A DNA stretch of 64,000 bases from Pisaster brevispinus (Eukaryota; Echinodermata; Asteroidea; Forcipulatida; Asteriidae), in assembly GCA_023634235.1 (NCBI GenBank), contig JAMKCF010000032.1, positions 868,001-932,000 of the forward strand. The letters are read 5' to 3'. A program made the translations under genes and the position numbers. This document shows positions 23,859-36,007 of this stretch, in pieces. Each line of letters begins with the position of its first letter. Position 1 is the first letter of the stretch. The notes under the pieces were generated by a model. The model searched no databases. It worked only from the letters and a program-made list of their open reading frames with translations, and had not been told where the DNA came from.

Positions 23859-26422
23859 TCACATCCAGGGGTATCCTTCCTTGTCATAGGGTTGTGCCTC
23901 GTTGAAGTATTCATCGATGGGTTTACTGAAGGCTGTGTTCTTTCTGAAGGGTGTATCTAATGTCTTCTCTTGTGTCACGCCCTGTAGAAATAAAAAATAG
24001 GTAGGAGAGAGGTTAGGGAATGCGAGATGCGGAGTCAATAAGCCGTATGTGAGTTAGATTTGGATAATGTCTGGTACGATGACTTGCTTAGTTACAAGTT
24101 ACCACTTTTATTTAAATTCCTCAGTCTATGGAGAGAAAAAGCAGAAAGCCTGGATTCACCCTCAAACATTCTGATAGGAGGAACCAGGCAACGATAAGTG
24201 AATGAAAAAAAAGAAGGGTATAAACTCACAGGTATTTTTTGCTTGTGTTGAGTCCAGAAAGTAATGGGTTGCTCATTTGCAATGTTGTGCTCTAGCTCAG
24301 GGGGAGGAAGCTCCGAAACGAATCCCTCCACGTCAAAGTCCTTCTGGGTGACTGATTTGTATTCGGGCATTGGTGGGGGTTCCTCCGCCTCTTCTTGTAG
24401 CTCCTTAGCAACCTGGGCATACAATGCTCGCTCCATCAGCTCCTTCTTCTTCCCTGAGAGACACAAAATAAGAGTTGTTTCCAACAGAAATTATTTAAAA
24501 AATTTACCCAGCCAATTTCCCTTGTGGTTTATTACTTGATATTTGAAATAAAGCTGCATTCCCTGAAGGTGATCCCTCGGCTGCCACTTTCCAGGTTGTG
24601 CGTAAACTTGGGTGTGATCCCTGACAAAATGGCAGTTACATGTTGAATGGCTTCTGACTGGGTACCCCCAAACAAAGATGATGACAAAAATAGGGAGACC
24701 GTCAAAATAGGGCTGGATAGCTCCGTTAATAGAGTGAGGCACGTTAATCTTCAGATTGCAGGTTCAAGTCCCGCTGTAGTCATTTTGTCTTTGTTCAACC
24801 CAAAATTATTCCAAATAAATTATAGTAAATACTATTGCTTAGCTTTGCAAACAAAGCAAATTATGATAGGAGCCATCTGTACACAATGTTCATTGTGTTA
24901 TATGAACTGGTAACCTGTCTTTGATAAAGAAACATTGTTTCTGAACTAACACAAATTGTAAAGCTCTATGCCTGAGCAGGGTTTTGTAACAAAGCTTACC
25001 TCCAGTTCGGACTTTGAGTTTTTCTGGCAACATATATGATTCAGTGCATGTGGATAGAGGGGTGCCCTGTCCCTCATGGGTGGGTGTGGACAGTATAGAT
25101 TTGTGGCCATCTTTGAATGGAAGTGATTTGTTTTCATATTTCATGTTGTCAGGAAGTGAGTCGAGGCTCCGGTCTTGAACTTGACGCTGTCAAATGAGAA
25201 GAGAATGAGAAAACAAATTGGTTATGCCTCAAAATACACTTTGGGATGCATCAATTGACAAGTAGAATCAATCAGGGAATAAAGTGGAAACAGAAACTCG
25301 GGGATCTTCAAATACTATTGACTTGACTTTGAGAGTATTTCAGACGAAATACAGTTTCTCTGGAGGATTGGCAATCTGAATCTGAATGAAATATTCAGCA
25401 AGGCATCCCATGGCAATATCACACTGACTAGTAAAGAAAACAGTAATGAAATTTCAGTTTTACTTCAGGAAAATCTCTGCAGTCAGGTAGGGACTTAAAA
25501 CCCAATCCACATGAACGGCTCCAGTCCGGGAATCGAACCAGGGTCCACTGAGGTGAAAGACACGAATGAAACTACTGAGCCAACCTGAATGACCTCCGAC
25601 AGATTCAATCAGTTTCACTCATAATGTTAAGATTGCCAGTTACATGTACTATGCAGTTGCAGTAAACCCTCCTCCAGCCTGGAACATTGCGAAAAGAGGT
25701 ATTAACGCCAGTGAACTTTCAGATTAATACTTTTCAGCATTAGTTCTAATAGTAGTACTACTATTCTAGTAATCTGCACAAGTTTAAGGCTTGCCCATGC
25801 AATTGCTTGAGCCGAATTCGCTCTAGCAAGTTTTAACATTTGCGCGGGTTTCAACACAAAATTGTGGGCTTCCAAATTTTGTGCTCAACAAAATGAATCA
25901 GTACATTTTATTCTTGATTTAAAAAAAACCTCTGTAGCCTAGACAGAGTAAATAAGGCCACTATCATGTGAACAAAGAGGGTGCTGATTTATTACACTAC
26001 TACTATACTAAATTAGGCCTAGTTTGTTTTGATTGTTTACAAATTACATTTATAATTATATCCTATTCCTATATTCCTAATTCATAATCATATCATTCAT
26101 TATTATTATTTTGTTTATAAATGTTGATTTTTGTTATGAACTTATTTACTTCGACTTCTTCAGGTACTCATCCGTTATTTATTAATTCTAAGAAGATGTT
26201 CCATCAAAAAGATCCATGAACTCAGACAAAGTCATAACAAGAATTTAAGGAATGAGGCCTGGCATTTTGTGAGTATGACATGCCTACACTACACGGAAAT
26301 CCCACTACACTCTTTACAGTACAGTGAGTGAGTGAATAATTTCTTACCTCTTCAACCCAATTTTCTAACAAGCATTTTCCATTGGAATTATAAATTGTTC
26401 TTGACGGATTGAGACCGGACAT
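23859..26422 (-). CDS. SPAG8: Sperm-associated antigen 8
   Basis: Four exons: 23859-23981, 24230-24453, 25000-25186, 26348-26422; 202 residues, ATG at 26420-26422, TGA at 23859-23861. Hallmarks matching SPAG8 are GKCLLENWVEER near the N-terminus, YKSVTQKDF, QPITFWTQH and the C-terminal block KTLDTPFRKNTAFSKP, followed by QPYDKEGYPWM. In vertebrates SPAG8 is a sperm axonemal protein, placed with the microtubule inner proteins of doublet microtubules. It has also been reported to stimulate CREM-dependent transcription through the partner ACT. This version lacks the long Gly/Ser/Pro-rich N-terminal half of the mammalian protein and consists essentially of the conserved C-terminal region. Its start lies only about 130 bp from the proposed CCDC112 start on the other strand. 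Confidence 0.9.
24057..24140 (+). repeat. Fragment of fold-back family D
   Basis: Contains AATGTCTGGTACGATGACTTG, with the phrase broken at A/T changes, then CAAGTTACCACTTTT and AAATTCCTCAGTCTA. It matches the ends of the elements at 43087-43600 and 44258-44598. It lies in the SPAG8 intron, close to exon 3. Confidence 0.55.
24658..24810 (+). repeat. tRNA-derived SINE, family 1
   Basis: Order: CTGGGTACCCCCAAACAAAG, AATAGGGAGACC, an A-box-like GGATAGCTCCGTTAATAGAG, a B-box GCAGGTTCAAGTCCCGCTGT, then a TTTGTTCAACCCAAAATTAT tail. It lies in a SPAG8 intron. Confidence 0.8.
25505..25580 (-). repeat. tRNA-like SINE fragment
   Basis: On the minus strand it reads AGGTTGGCTCAGTAGTTTCA (A-box-like) and, about 45 bases on, TGGTTCGATTCCCGGAC (B box). 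It lies in a SPAG8 intron. It is not a foldable tRNA as far as can be judged by eye. Confidence 0.5.
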
Positions 26423-26553
26423 CTTGGAAGTCCAATTGCACTGTTTGGCGGCCGTTGATCAGATCACTTTTAATATAAAAATTGTTCAGATATACATGCG
26501 AAATCAAGAGTTTTTACACAGCGAAACAACACCGTTTAGCGCGAGCGACGATC
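26423..26553. promoter_or_regulatory. Bidirectional promoter between SPAG8 and CCDC112
   Basis: Only about 130 bp separates the SPAG8 ATG (minus) from the proposed CCDC112 ATG (plus). The centre is AT-rich and both flanks are GC-richer (TGGCGGCCGTTGATC; TTTAGCGCGAGCGACGATC). A partial RFX X-box-like site, GTTGCTATGCCAGT, lies just inside CCDC112 exon 1 at 26567-26580. It matches 10 of 14 bases of a perfect X-box. Confidence 0.55.
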
Positions 26554-29500
26554 ATGGATGATTACTGTTGCTATGCCAGTGCACAAGGTCAATTGTCACG
26601 CTTAGGTGATCAGGTCAGCCACTTCCCAACAGAATAAAATACTGATTTGACATTTTGATAAAATGTAGAAATAACAGTTATACTTTTGAAACTATATAAT
26701 TATATTCAACTAAAAATAAATACAAAATGTACTATTAAGAAAAAAAATAACATAATATGTTTTTTTGAATTGCTTATAGTAAACTACATCGGAAAAATTC
26801 CTGTTCAATTTTGATAATTTTTGATGTCGGCTGCTTCTCTGCAAGTTTGGAAGAGACTTGATCTATTTTACTTCAAGGTTTCCCCTCATTCCAGAATAAT
26901 ATGTCATCAAAGGTATGCCACCTTATTAATATTAGCAGGATTAGTGGGTATTTCTAAAGGTTTTAATGAAAATGTATCTACCTGTAATGAGACTAAAAAA
27001 AACATGTGAATAGTGTTTGATTTTTGTAAACAATATAAATCATGATGGTCTGGACTGGTGGTTCGGGTTATTGGCCTCTCGTCTCATCATAATGGTTTTT
27101 TGTTGCAGTCAATTTCGAGTGTCTCTCGGTTGGTTGAAGATGAAGAATAGACCCTTAGGTATTTCACAACTTGTTGGTAGCCCTGCTGCATATACAGACT
27201 GCAATCATACTTGGTATGGTAGTTCAGGAAATTCATAATAATAATAAAAATGTAAAGTCCCTAGCCTACAAACTATCTATATTATTAATATTAGTAATAG
27301 TTATGTGGTATTTACTTTTGATTACACTTTCACCGTCTGACCATTTTGTCTGCTAGGATTAAAGGAAGAAGAGATGGTGAAAATTGTGAACGTTTATATA
27401 GTTCATAAAATTGTACATTTAATGCTTGTAATTTTCAGGGGGCAGCAAACTCTAAACCAACAAAGATGAAAAGTAAAGAAGGCGGAGGGGGAGGAGAAAC
27501 AAAGACAGCAGGATCTTCTCTAAAGACGAAGACGGAAAATGCCAAGAAAGTAGAAACCCTCAGGGAGATCGAGCAAATGGAGCAAAAGTAAGTAGTTGTA
27601 AAAAGCTAAAGGAGGTACACACATACTTGTTGTTTTCAAAAGATCCAGAGTATATCGTTTATAAATTTGTGCCTTCAACTGATTTTTGAGGAGATAGAAA
27701 TAACAGTTCCTTCTTCCTTGTAATAGATGTGACGTCAAATCTTTCATAGAAATGTGAGGAATGGGGTAGCTATTCATTATGTTACCTAATCAGTTATAGA
27801 TCCCACCGTGTGTTCACCCCACACTGGATCCGTGACATTTCTGAACTTGTCATCTCGTTTCGTTTCAAAGAAATTCTGCGTGGGACACTGCCAAAAGTTC
27901 CTGCACCCAAAGAGGATCAGAATGAAAAGTTTAATTTCTACCACTTGGACTCACTTACCATTTGACAACCCCCTTTTTTTATTGGTAAACCCGTCCCCCA
28001 TAAAAGAACACCACAAAAACAAACATCACTGATTAAAAGTAAATACTTTTCTTTTGAATTTTACAGGATCAATAGTTTGGACAGAGAGAAAAGCACCAAT
28101 CTGTACAGCAAGCGAAGCGATTTCCGCAAGCTGTTTTGCACTTTAGAAGAACAGGAATTAAAGATGAATAGTGACCGTAAAACTGAAAGTAAGCAACTCT
28201 GTCAAAACTTGTCACACTACGCATTAATCCTTCTGCTGCCTGACTATTTTAATAATGACCACTCATGGTTTTGAATGACAGATAAACTATGCCAGCCTGC
28301 AATTATGGTATCTTGCGGTGAATACACACAGTACACAGTCAACCCTCCTACTTTTTGACCATTCAACATCATCCACTGTGGTTTGGAGCGACATATAAAC
28401 TATGCTAGCCTGCAATTTGATGCAATGTGTCGAATGCTCTACACAGTACAAAGTCAACCTTCCGAATGTCTGACCATTCAATCTCATCCACTGTGATTTT
28501 GAAGGATAGATTTCTATGCCAGCCTGTAATTTGATATCATGTTGTGAATGCCAACAATAAAGTCAACTTATTGAAAATTATAGATGTTATGTTTTGGTTG
28601 CCGGAATGAACCTAGAAGCAAACACTATCTTACAATTTTGGTTTTTGGTTTGTAGTATCTTCACACCAATAATAGTAAACAGTATATTTTCTTAACATTT
28701 TTTGCAGAAGTTCGATTAGTTCAGCAGCTGAATAAGATGCGAGGCACTGTCAATAAGTTCCAACGTGAACTACGCAATGTGAAGCCAACTCCTGAATGCA
28801 AGTATCAAAACTCCATGCCAGAGATCAACATTTTCAAAACAATTCATCACTGTAACCCTTGCCTTTTTCATGACATCCACATTTACAAAGAAGAATTATT
28901 CCATCCATAATCATGCACAAATGTTGAAAATAAAGCACAGACAAAAAAGCGACAGAAACACCTTTAAATAATAAGAAAAGGCAAAGAAAAATACAAAATG
29001 TAGAGAAAATACGAATTTGGATGTTAAAAAGTGTTTAAGCCTCTATTTTGAGTATGATTTGCGCAAAGTTCTAATAGCGATTAAGTTGGAGGGCAATAAT
29101 TTAGTGTAAAAGTAAATAATTGTTATTTTTTATTGATTATTTCATCGATGTCAGTTGTGGAGAAATTGAAAGAGATGATGGAAACAATAGAAGCTGCCAC
29201 TAGTGAGTTCAAAGAACAGCAGAGAAAAATGTAAGTGGGAATTTTATATTATCTAAAATGTTCTTCTCAGAACCACACATACCCTCAGAGATTTATTACA
29301 TAGTGTTAAGGCAGACATCATCTTAACATTATTCTTAGAAAGAAAACAAGGCTTTTCTGCGAAACTGATCAGTAGTTCTGTTGCTCTGCTTTCTCAGATA
29401 TGAAGAGCTCCTTCGAGAAGAACAGACCCTGAACCAGGAGGTGACAGCGCTGGAGAAACGCCTAGAATCCTGGGCCCAGGCTCCGCCTGTTACCATACAA

Positions 29501-32500
29501 ACCAAGCAGACTAAATCCAAACCAGTGTCCTCTGCAAGGAACGTCATAACAGATCTACCTCCTGAAGTGGCAGCTTTTGAGGTGAGGGAAAAATCAATGA
29601 CTGGAACTGTGCATGCTGCATGCACTTCCCCATCCTGAAATACTGTGAAAATCAATGTTGACATGAAAATGACCTTGCATTAAGTGATGGCAGTTGCAAA
29701 ACAAATTAACATGGGTGAAAAAATCCTGCAAAAATTACCCTTCATGAAAAAAGTTGATCAGGTCTCTTGATGTGTACAGTACATGTGTGTTTATAAAACA
29801 TCTTTAATCTCCCAGCTCCCTTGAGCAATTTGCTAAGATCTTTTCTCTCAAACAAAATCCAACACCAGTTGTATCAAACCCAAATTGTGTGACTCTGTTT
29901 ATGGTGGTATATACCTGTTCGCATGTATAAAGTTTGATGTGTTACTAGGGCAGTCCAAATTTTGGGGCAGAATCAAACCAAACATGCACTTGGATTTTGA
30001 ATAGTCTGGTATGATTAGAAAAATGGTGTTGTTATAACTCTGTTTGAACACTTGGTTACAGAGATTCTTAGTGCAGACTGGCGGACATAAAGGAGGCTGG
30101 GATGAGTACGATCAAGGTACATTCCTCAAGATAAGAAATAAATATAAGGTGAGCATTCTGAGATCACTTACTATTGAACTGTTTTCTGTTCATTTCACTA
30201 TATTTTATTTCACTTTGATTTATTTGTTTATAAGGAAAACTGCAAGATTGAGGTTCCGCAGTTGTGTTGAGGAATTATGGAAACTAATGATATACTTCAC
30301 GCTCGATGGTATAACGGTTCAGACGTGCTCTGGAAGGCAGGGGTTGTGGGTTCCAATCCCACCAGAGTAGTATAGCCTGAGCATTTTTCATACACATCAG
30401 TGTATGGTAAAACCAAAATAATATTCTTTACCCTGATGCAACATGAAGTCCTGAACAATTTTATATTATATATTAGAGCAGTTCCTGATATTTTTATCTC
30501 TAAAGGGCAAGATAGCCTTCCTGGATGAGGCAGCAACCTCCATCCCAGGTCGTAATATCGTCGACGTTCGACAGCATGAGAAATGGTACCAGGAATATCT
30601 GTCCTTGATGGAGAAGAAGAAAGATGCTATACAGAAATGGAAGATTGTGAAAGAGGTTGGTTTAGTAGAATTATCTTTGAAGCCCACTGTCTTTGAGAAA
30701 ACAGCAAAACATTTTCATGGTATTTTCACAAGAAAGTCAAATCCAGCCACGTTTAGCGAGGTGACAGTGGGTACCAACCGTATCTCTGGCCGCAGCATTC
30801 GCAAACAAACACAACCCTCAGAAATCTGAAAAACGATTCATGCATGAATCGTTTCTCAGATTCAAATGTTTTGGGGTGAAAATTAGCCAAACAAGATTAC
30901 TTCGAAGGGAATTCTTTCTTTAAAAAGTTTATACTTTCAACAGCTAAAGTGTTTTCCATCTAGTAAGTTGTTATGGTCATTCATTTTTGGATTATTTACC
31001 AACCTATGACCCTACCTTTAATGCTGTACATGTATTTGTCTTGAATGCCGTTTCACAAAATGTAGCCCCCTATGAGTTTCTATTGTTATAAAACTAGAAA
31101 CACACTACAAATACAGCTCAGCCCGTACCATTCACATTTTTACTCAGTATCAGAATCTGCATACTCAGTGCACAAGGTGCGTATAAATGATCGATTGTAA
31201 ATTTTGATATGCAAACACATTTCTTCTGCTGAAATTTCTGGATAATGTTAAAAACCGAATACCTATCCAATATGTCAACCATGATAATAATTTTGTCATT
31301 TTTTCTTTTTATGGTTAATATTGTCACTTAACATCTCCGTTTATTATACATCAATTAAACCCATGCACTAAATCTCTTCTGTCAAGGCCCAGAAAGACGA
31401 TCGTTTAACCCAGGCAGCTGTCGATGAAGATGAATTACAGGAGAAGGAAGAAAGGAAGGCACAGGCCAGGGTTCGTAAACTTGAAGAGGAGAGAAGAGTG
31501 CAAGCAGATAGAATCAATGCTTGGAAGGTAAAGCAGACCGGTACTTTGTCCTAGTAAGGACAAGGCAGTGTTTCGTTAAATAGAACGGCGAAGCTGCCAA
31601 GGCAAGCTGCTGATTGGGAAAATAGAAAAAACAATGACTATTAGAAAAACAAATCATTTGATCAACTGATGTTAGGGGCGTGTAAATACTGGAACATTTC
31701 AAGGGGCACAAAGGCAATGACCAGGGGCAGGGAAGCAAGTGACTCCAATATCTCAGGAAAGTGTCAGTCCGGTAAAGCTCGGTTTCGCTCACATTTTGCA
31801 AATGATCCAAAATTTGAGTCAAAAAAGAAAGAAAACAATTTGTTTAATATTGTCATGTGTACTTGTATGTATTTTTTCATAGGTGGGTGTTTCAGGGCAT
31901 CAGTTATATAACACATTACAAGGAAGTAGAATGACACACTGCAAAAAAGATGTCTTGGAATGTTTCTTTTATCAACAAAACTACATTACATCTTTCTATA
32001 AGAAACTGTTAATAAATGGTCAAAATTTAAATGGTCATGATGGTTATTTCATATTTTTTTTTCAATCCAGCAGGGTTCTGAAGAAAATTTAAATCTTCCA
32101 CTGTGATTTCGTTTGCATTTAGGAGAATTTAAAAGAAAGATGACGAGAATTTTGTTTAAATAGTTGTATGCAACTTTCTTGCAGTAACATGATTATTTGT
32201 GTTTGTTGACAGGTTCAGAAGGAGCTGAAGAAAGCTATGGAAGAAGAGAAGATGATGGAGAAGGAGATGAAAAAGGTCAAGGAATATGAAAAGGAACAAC
32301 AAAGAAAGGTGAGGTGATAGTCAATGGCAAAGTCGTTGCTCATGAGTAGCAACTTATTGCTTCACCCTTTCCATACCCTATCCAGTCGACTTGAGTCTTC
32401 CAGGATTACACAAAAGAAGAAAAAAATGCTCGCGCTCGAACACAAATGCATTTTTTAGGAAAAGATTAAGAACTTTGACACTTATTAACAGATTTCATTT

Positions 32501-33905
32501 TTTGTATGAAAGGGGAATTCAATAAATAATCACAATTATAGTATTTGTTTTTCTCTAAAATGAAATCTTAAGCGTGCAAAAAAACCCATTCTGAAAGCCA
32601 TCTTATTTCTTCTAGATGGATGTCAAGAACCGGGTCCAAGAGTATCTTCAACAGAAGCAGGAAGATGATGCACTACAGAGACTTGAGGAGGAGGCTAAGA
32701 AGGAAATGGAGATGGAGGAGAAGAGGCTCATGGGTCAAGTGGATGTGGCAAGATTCCAGGAGAGGGATCAACGGAAGATTGAGGAGAGACTAGCCAAGGG
32801 AAGAGCTAAAGAAGAGGAGGAGTGGAGGAAGGCAAAGAGACTAGCTAAGTTGAAGGGTCAGGTAAGGAGACAAGGAATTAATGAAAAATGGAAACAGAAT
32901 CTGCAAAACTCGGAGGCATAGCTTCAGTTTTCCCTGCAAAGCATTTTTTCCTTTTTGAGGATGGTGTGCGATCGAATTCATAGGTAATTCCATTTCTGAA
33001 GTCCTGAATCTCATTTGTGATTTGTGTAAAATTTGTTTGCTGTCCTCTTATAACGAAATTCCTATCATAAACAAGTAATTTGTCCCAGCGATCTTTAACG
33101 AGAGTTGAGTGTATATAAAATTGGGCCATACATAATTTTGTCACAAAATTTGTATGTCTTTCCGTTAGAAATCGGAATGAGGGTGAAACTGAACTGTTTA
33201 TGTAGAATTGGGTCATATAAAACTTATCTCTGTGTATTGTATACTAATTGTTTGTGTGATTATTTTTTTTATTTATACATTGTACATGTATTTATTATTA
33301 TTATTATATTTTTTTGGTGGTCGGGGGTTCTATAATAAAAATGCATCAATGACTGGTGATCGCTTCAGCTTTTGAAAACACTTTCCCTTATTAACAAATG
33401 ATGGACAGAGGTGGCCAGTTGGGGATAGTGGTGGAATGAAGATACATAATGGTATTCATTTTGGTAATGAAAATTTGTCATATTTCTTCCTTCAGTTTGT
33501 ACTTCATACAATTTTTCGTTGGGTTGTTCTTGTGTAGGTTGAAGTGCAGGCAGAGCGTGATCCAACAAGGTTGTATAAATTAACGAAAGGAATGAAAGAA
33601 CGAATGAAAGATACATCATCATCTGGTGGACCAGTCTTACACATGCCTCACAGGTAAAGTCCATGAAAAGATTATAGTACACAAGTTCCATATTAGCTAA
33701 ATAGTTTTGTAAAAGTTTATTAATGTATAGTGTCAAATTGTACATGTACCAATTAACCAATGAGAAAGTTAAGCAATGATTTTGCATCTGGACAAGTAGA
33801 AAGTTTGGAACTGCAAATAGCAAGTTATTTTTTTAAATATCTTGAGATTAATTGTGTGTTTTTTTACTCAACAGAGCCGTTCCGTCATGGAGAGCAGGGT
33901 TATAG
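26554..33905 (+). CDS. CCDC112: Coiled-coil domain-containing protein 112
   Basis: Exons: 26554-26613 (tentative), 27439-27587, 28067-28188, 28708-28797, 29155-29230, 29398-29581, 30062-30148, 30506-30655, 31387-31527, 32213-32308, 32616-32861, 33538-33653, 33875-33905. The twelve certain exons encode 495 residues with consistent phase; with exon 1 the total is 515. Diagnostic CCDC112 blocks are VKPTPEFVEKLKEMMETIE, FLVQTGGHKGGWDEYDQ, RQHEKWYQEYL, FQERDQRKIEERLAKG and the C-terminus HMPHRAVPSWRAGL. Most of the rest is Lys/Glu-rich coiled coil. In vertebrates the protein is found at centriolar satellites; its molecular role is poorly defined. Exon 1 depends on a weak donor (CAG|GTCAGC), the only one giving the right phase, so the N-terminus is uncertain. 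The intron after 28797 has a GC donor. Confidence 0.92.
28283..28567. repeat. 112-114 bp tandem repeat in CCDC112 intron
   Basis: About two and a half copies, marked by CTATGCCAGCCTGCAATT at 28288, CTATGCTAGCCTGCAATT at 28400 and CTATGCCAGCCTGTAATT at 28514. Each of the first two is followed by an ACAGTAC, AAGTCAACC and GACCATTCAA series. Confidence 0.8.
30293..30370 (+). repeat. tRNA-like element in CCDC112 intron
   Basis: GATGGTATAACGGTTCAGAC resembles an A box. About 30 bases on, GTGGGTTCCAATCCCACC resembles a T-arm/B box. The first half does not pair as a tRNA, so it is called a SINE relic rather than a gene. Confidence 0.45.
30823..30862. repeat. 40-bp near-perfect palindrome
   Basis: The arms match 19 of 20 with no spacer. 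The left arm starts AATCTGAAAAACGATTCATG; the right arm reads back AATCTGAGAAACGATTCATG. A related palindrome is at 47550-47589. Confidence 0.85.
31660..31745 (+). repeat. Single-copy relative of the minisatellite unit
   Basis: Reads AACATTTCAAGGGGCA, then AAGGCAATGACCAGGGGCAG, then GGAAGCAAGTGAC. The middle string is nearly identical to the 21-bp unit repeated at 56409-56723. Confidence 0.7.
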
Positions 33906-34685
33906 CAGAGGAAGATGGCTGCATGTTTGCAACTACTGACAAATCATATCTTCACAAGCACTCTTATGTATTGTTTACTTCAAGTTATTTGATTTGTTTC
34001 TGGCTGCTGTCAAGTATCGGGGATGAATTGTTATTATGTAGATGTGCTTATTGCTTCTACTACTGTACTTGGTTTGTTCATGAGGATTGAAGATTTTGAT
34101 TTTTTGACTATTAACCCAATTTGTATAGAGTCTCATCAAGGACAAATTTAAAGAGTTTACATTATATTTAGCCCATCAGGATCGATGTACTGAATGTGCA
34201 AGTTTTAAGTGGAGTTCTTAACAGAGACAGCTGTATCACTTTGGTAACAATCTTGAAAACATTTTTTTTTAGTTTAGTAACTCACTCTATTGAGCCCTTT
34301 TCACACTATCTCTTCTCCCCGTGGGATACAGCCCTGAGGGCCAAGGATTTGTTTTTACCCCACGGTTACCCAGCACTTTCAAACTTTCCCCGCCTAGCTC
34401 CCTATTCCAAGGGGTTCTGGTTGCACATGTCAAGAAACCCCAGGGTTTTGTTGCTTACCCCTACTCCAGATCTGGGGTGTCTATTGTGTGAAAAGGGCTA
34501 AAGGTTGATTTAAAGTGATATAAAAAGTTCGGTTCGCTTAATTTGCAAATGGAAATGAACACATGAATGACCAATTTGTGTTCATGCAAGGTTTTTTTTG
34601 GAAAAATATGCAGGGGGAGAAAAATACATTTACATTTACACAATTTTCACAGGAAAAACATCTAGAGGATCGTAATGAATGATCA
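33906..34685 (+). other. 3' region of CCDC112
   Basis: No AATAAA or ATTAAA was seen on the plus strand in this stretch. The first AATAAA after the stop is at 34837-34842, inside a MITE copy. No exon of another gene is seen. Confidence 0.4.
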
Positions 34686-34889
34686 GGGGCCAATTTCATA
34701 GCGCTGCTTAACAGTAGCCACCTTGCGCATTCACAATGCATTGGCCTTTTTACGTTATTATCTTCATATACAGTACATGTAGTAAGCACTAGGTTAGATT
34801 GCCTTTTTATGTGTACTATGGTTAGGAGCACTATGCAATAAAAACTCACACAAAATTGACCGTTAAGCAGCTCTATGAAATTGGTCCCA
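34686..34889. repeat. MITE family B copy
   Basis: Left end GGGGCCAATTTCATAGCGCT, with GCTTAAC following. Right end GTTAAGCAGCTCTATGAAAT, with TGGTCCC following. The inverted ends are about 25 bp. It lies between the convergent CCDC112 and cyclin B genes. Confidence 0.8.
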
Positions 34890-35119
34890 GATACTAACGC
34901 CCCAACAAAAACAGATATAGCAAACATCAAGTCAGTCTGGTACATGTGCAAACTTCATTTAGGAGTTTTGCCTATTGATTTTGCAAGGGGCTTTTCACTA
35001 GAAAATTACTACTATTTTGTCAAAAGATCAATAAGGCAAATGCCAGGAAATGGAGAGAGTGAGTGTGCTCTGAAATTACAAACAGTAACTTACAAAACAA
35101 AGCTGGAAACTAAGTCATG

Positions 35120-36007
35120 TTAATTTCAAGTAACATTTTATTTACAAAGAACAAATACATCACAATAACTTTTAATTAAAATACAACAATAATTTTATGA
35201 GCTGTCCTTGATAAAAAAATTAGCTTGGACATGATATTTTCAAAATGAAAAGGTGAAATTAAAATTTAAGAACATGAACGTTATTGGTCTGAAGTTGTGT
35301 GGGGAACTTCCAGACCTCTGCGCAAAAATACAGTAAAACAAAAGATTAAATTAAACACAACAGACAAGGCTAAAGCCAAACTGAAGTTATTGTAGGAATA
35401 TTGAACTGTTTAAGCTATTAGTTGATCAGCTTTTGTAACTGTCATAACACTCTGTAACATCACCCCTTATCTATACCGTAATAGTTTTTTTATCTTGAGT
35501 AATGGTGAATACAAATCTAGCATTTAGTGCTGTTAAGGCCCCCTTTAGGACTCTTCGTTATACAGTTAAAAATTAATGGACTCTATACCAAGCGGTCGGC
35601 TTATATACATCTCATTGCACAGGCATTCATTTCATTTGAATCTATCAACCCCAAGAAGACTAGTCGGATAGCACCAAGACAAAGTTCAGATTTAATTTCT
35701 AGTTCAGATTGTCTTATCCACCACTTCTTTGGCATTGAACAGATGTACCAGATGTACCACACGTATTTCCCCTTTCAAACCCAAGCTGTTGACATTGTCA
35801 ATCAATTTCCTTAAAAAATATACATCTATCATCAAAAAATACAGCTTTGAAGGCCAGGTCAGCTCAAACTTAAAACTCCTGATAGATCATATTTTTTTAG
35901 TTCTTTTTGCAGCTGGATGGTACTCGTGGCCAACAGGCAATATTAAAAGCAATACTACTCTATGATATACATACTATGTACAGATTGAACCGCTGAGGGA
36001 TCTATGC
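35120..36007 (-). promoter_or_regulatory. Cyclin B 3'UTR with poly(A), CPE and Pumilio motifs
   Basis: On the minus strand, AATAAA is at 35137-35142. It overlaps TGTAAATA, a consensus Pumilio site, at 35139-35146. TTTTAAT, a consensus cytoplasmic polyadenylation element, is at 35175-35181, about 32 bases upstream. TTTTTAT, another CPE form, is at 35211-35217. This combination is known to control dormant cyclin B mRNAs in oocytes. Activity here is inferred. Confidence 0.6.

Noticed and set aside
30293..30370. Candidate tRNA gene in CCDC112 intron
   Set aside because: T-arm-like end is good but the 5' half does not fold as a tRNA; treated as a SINE relic.
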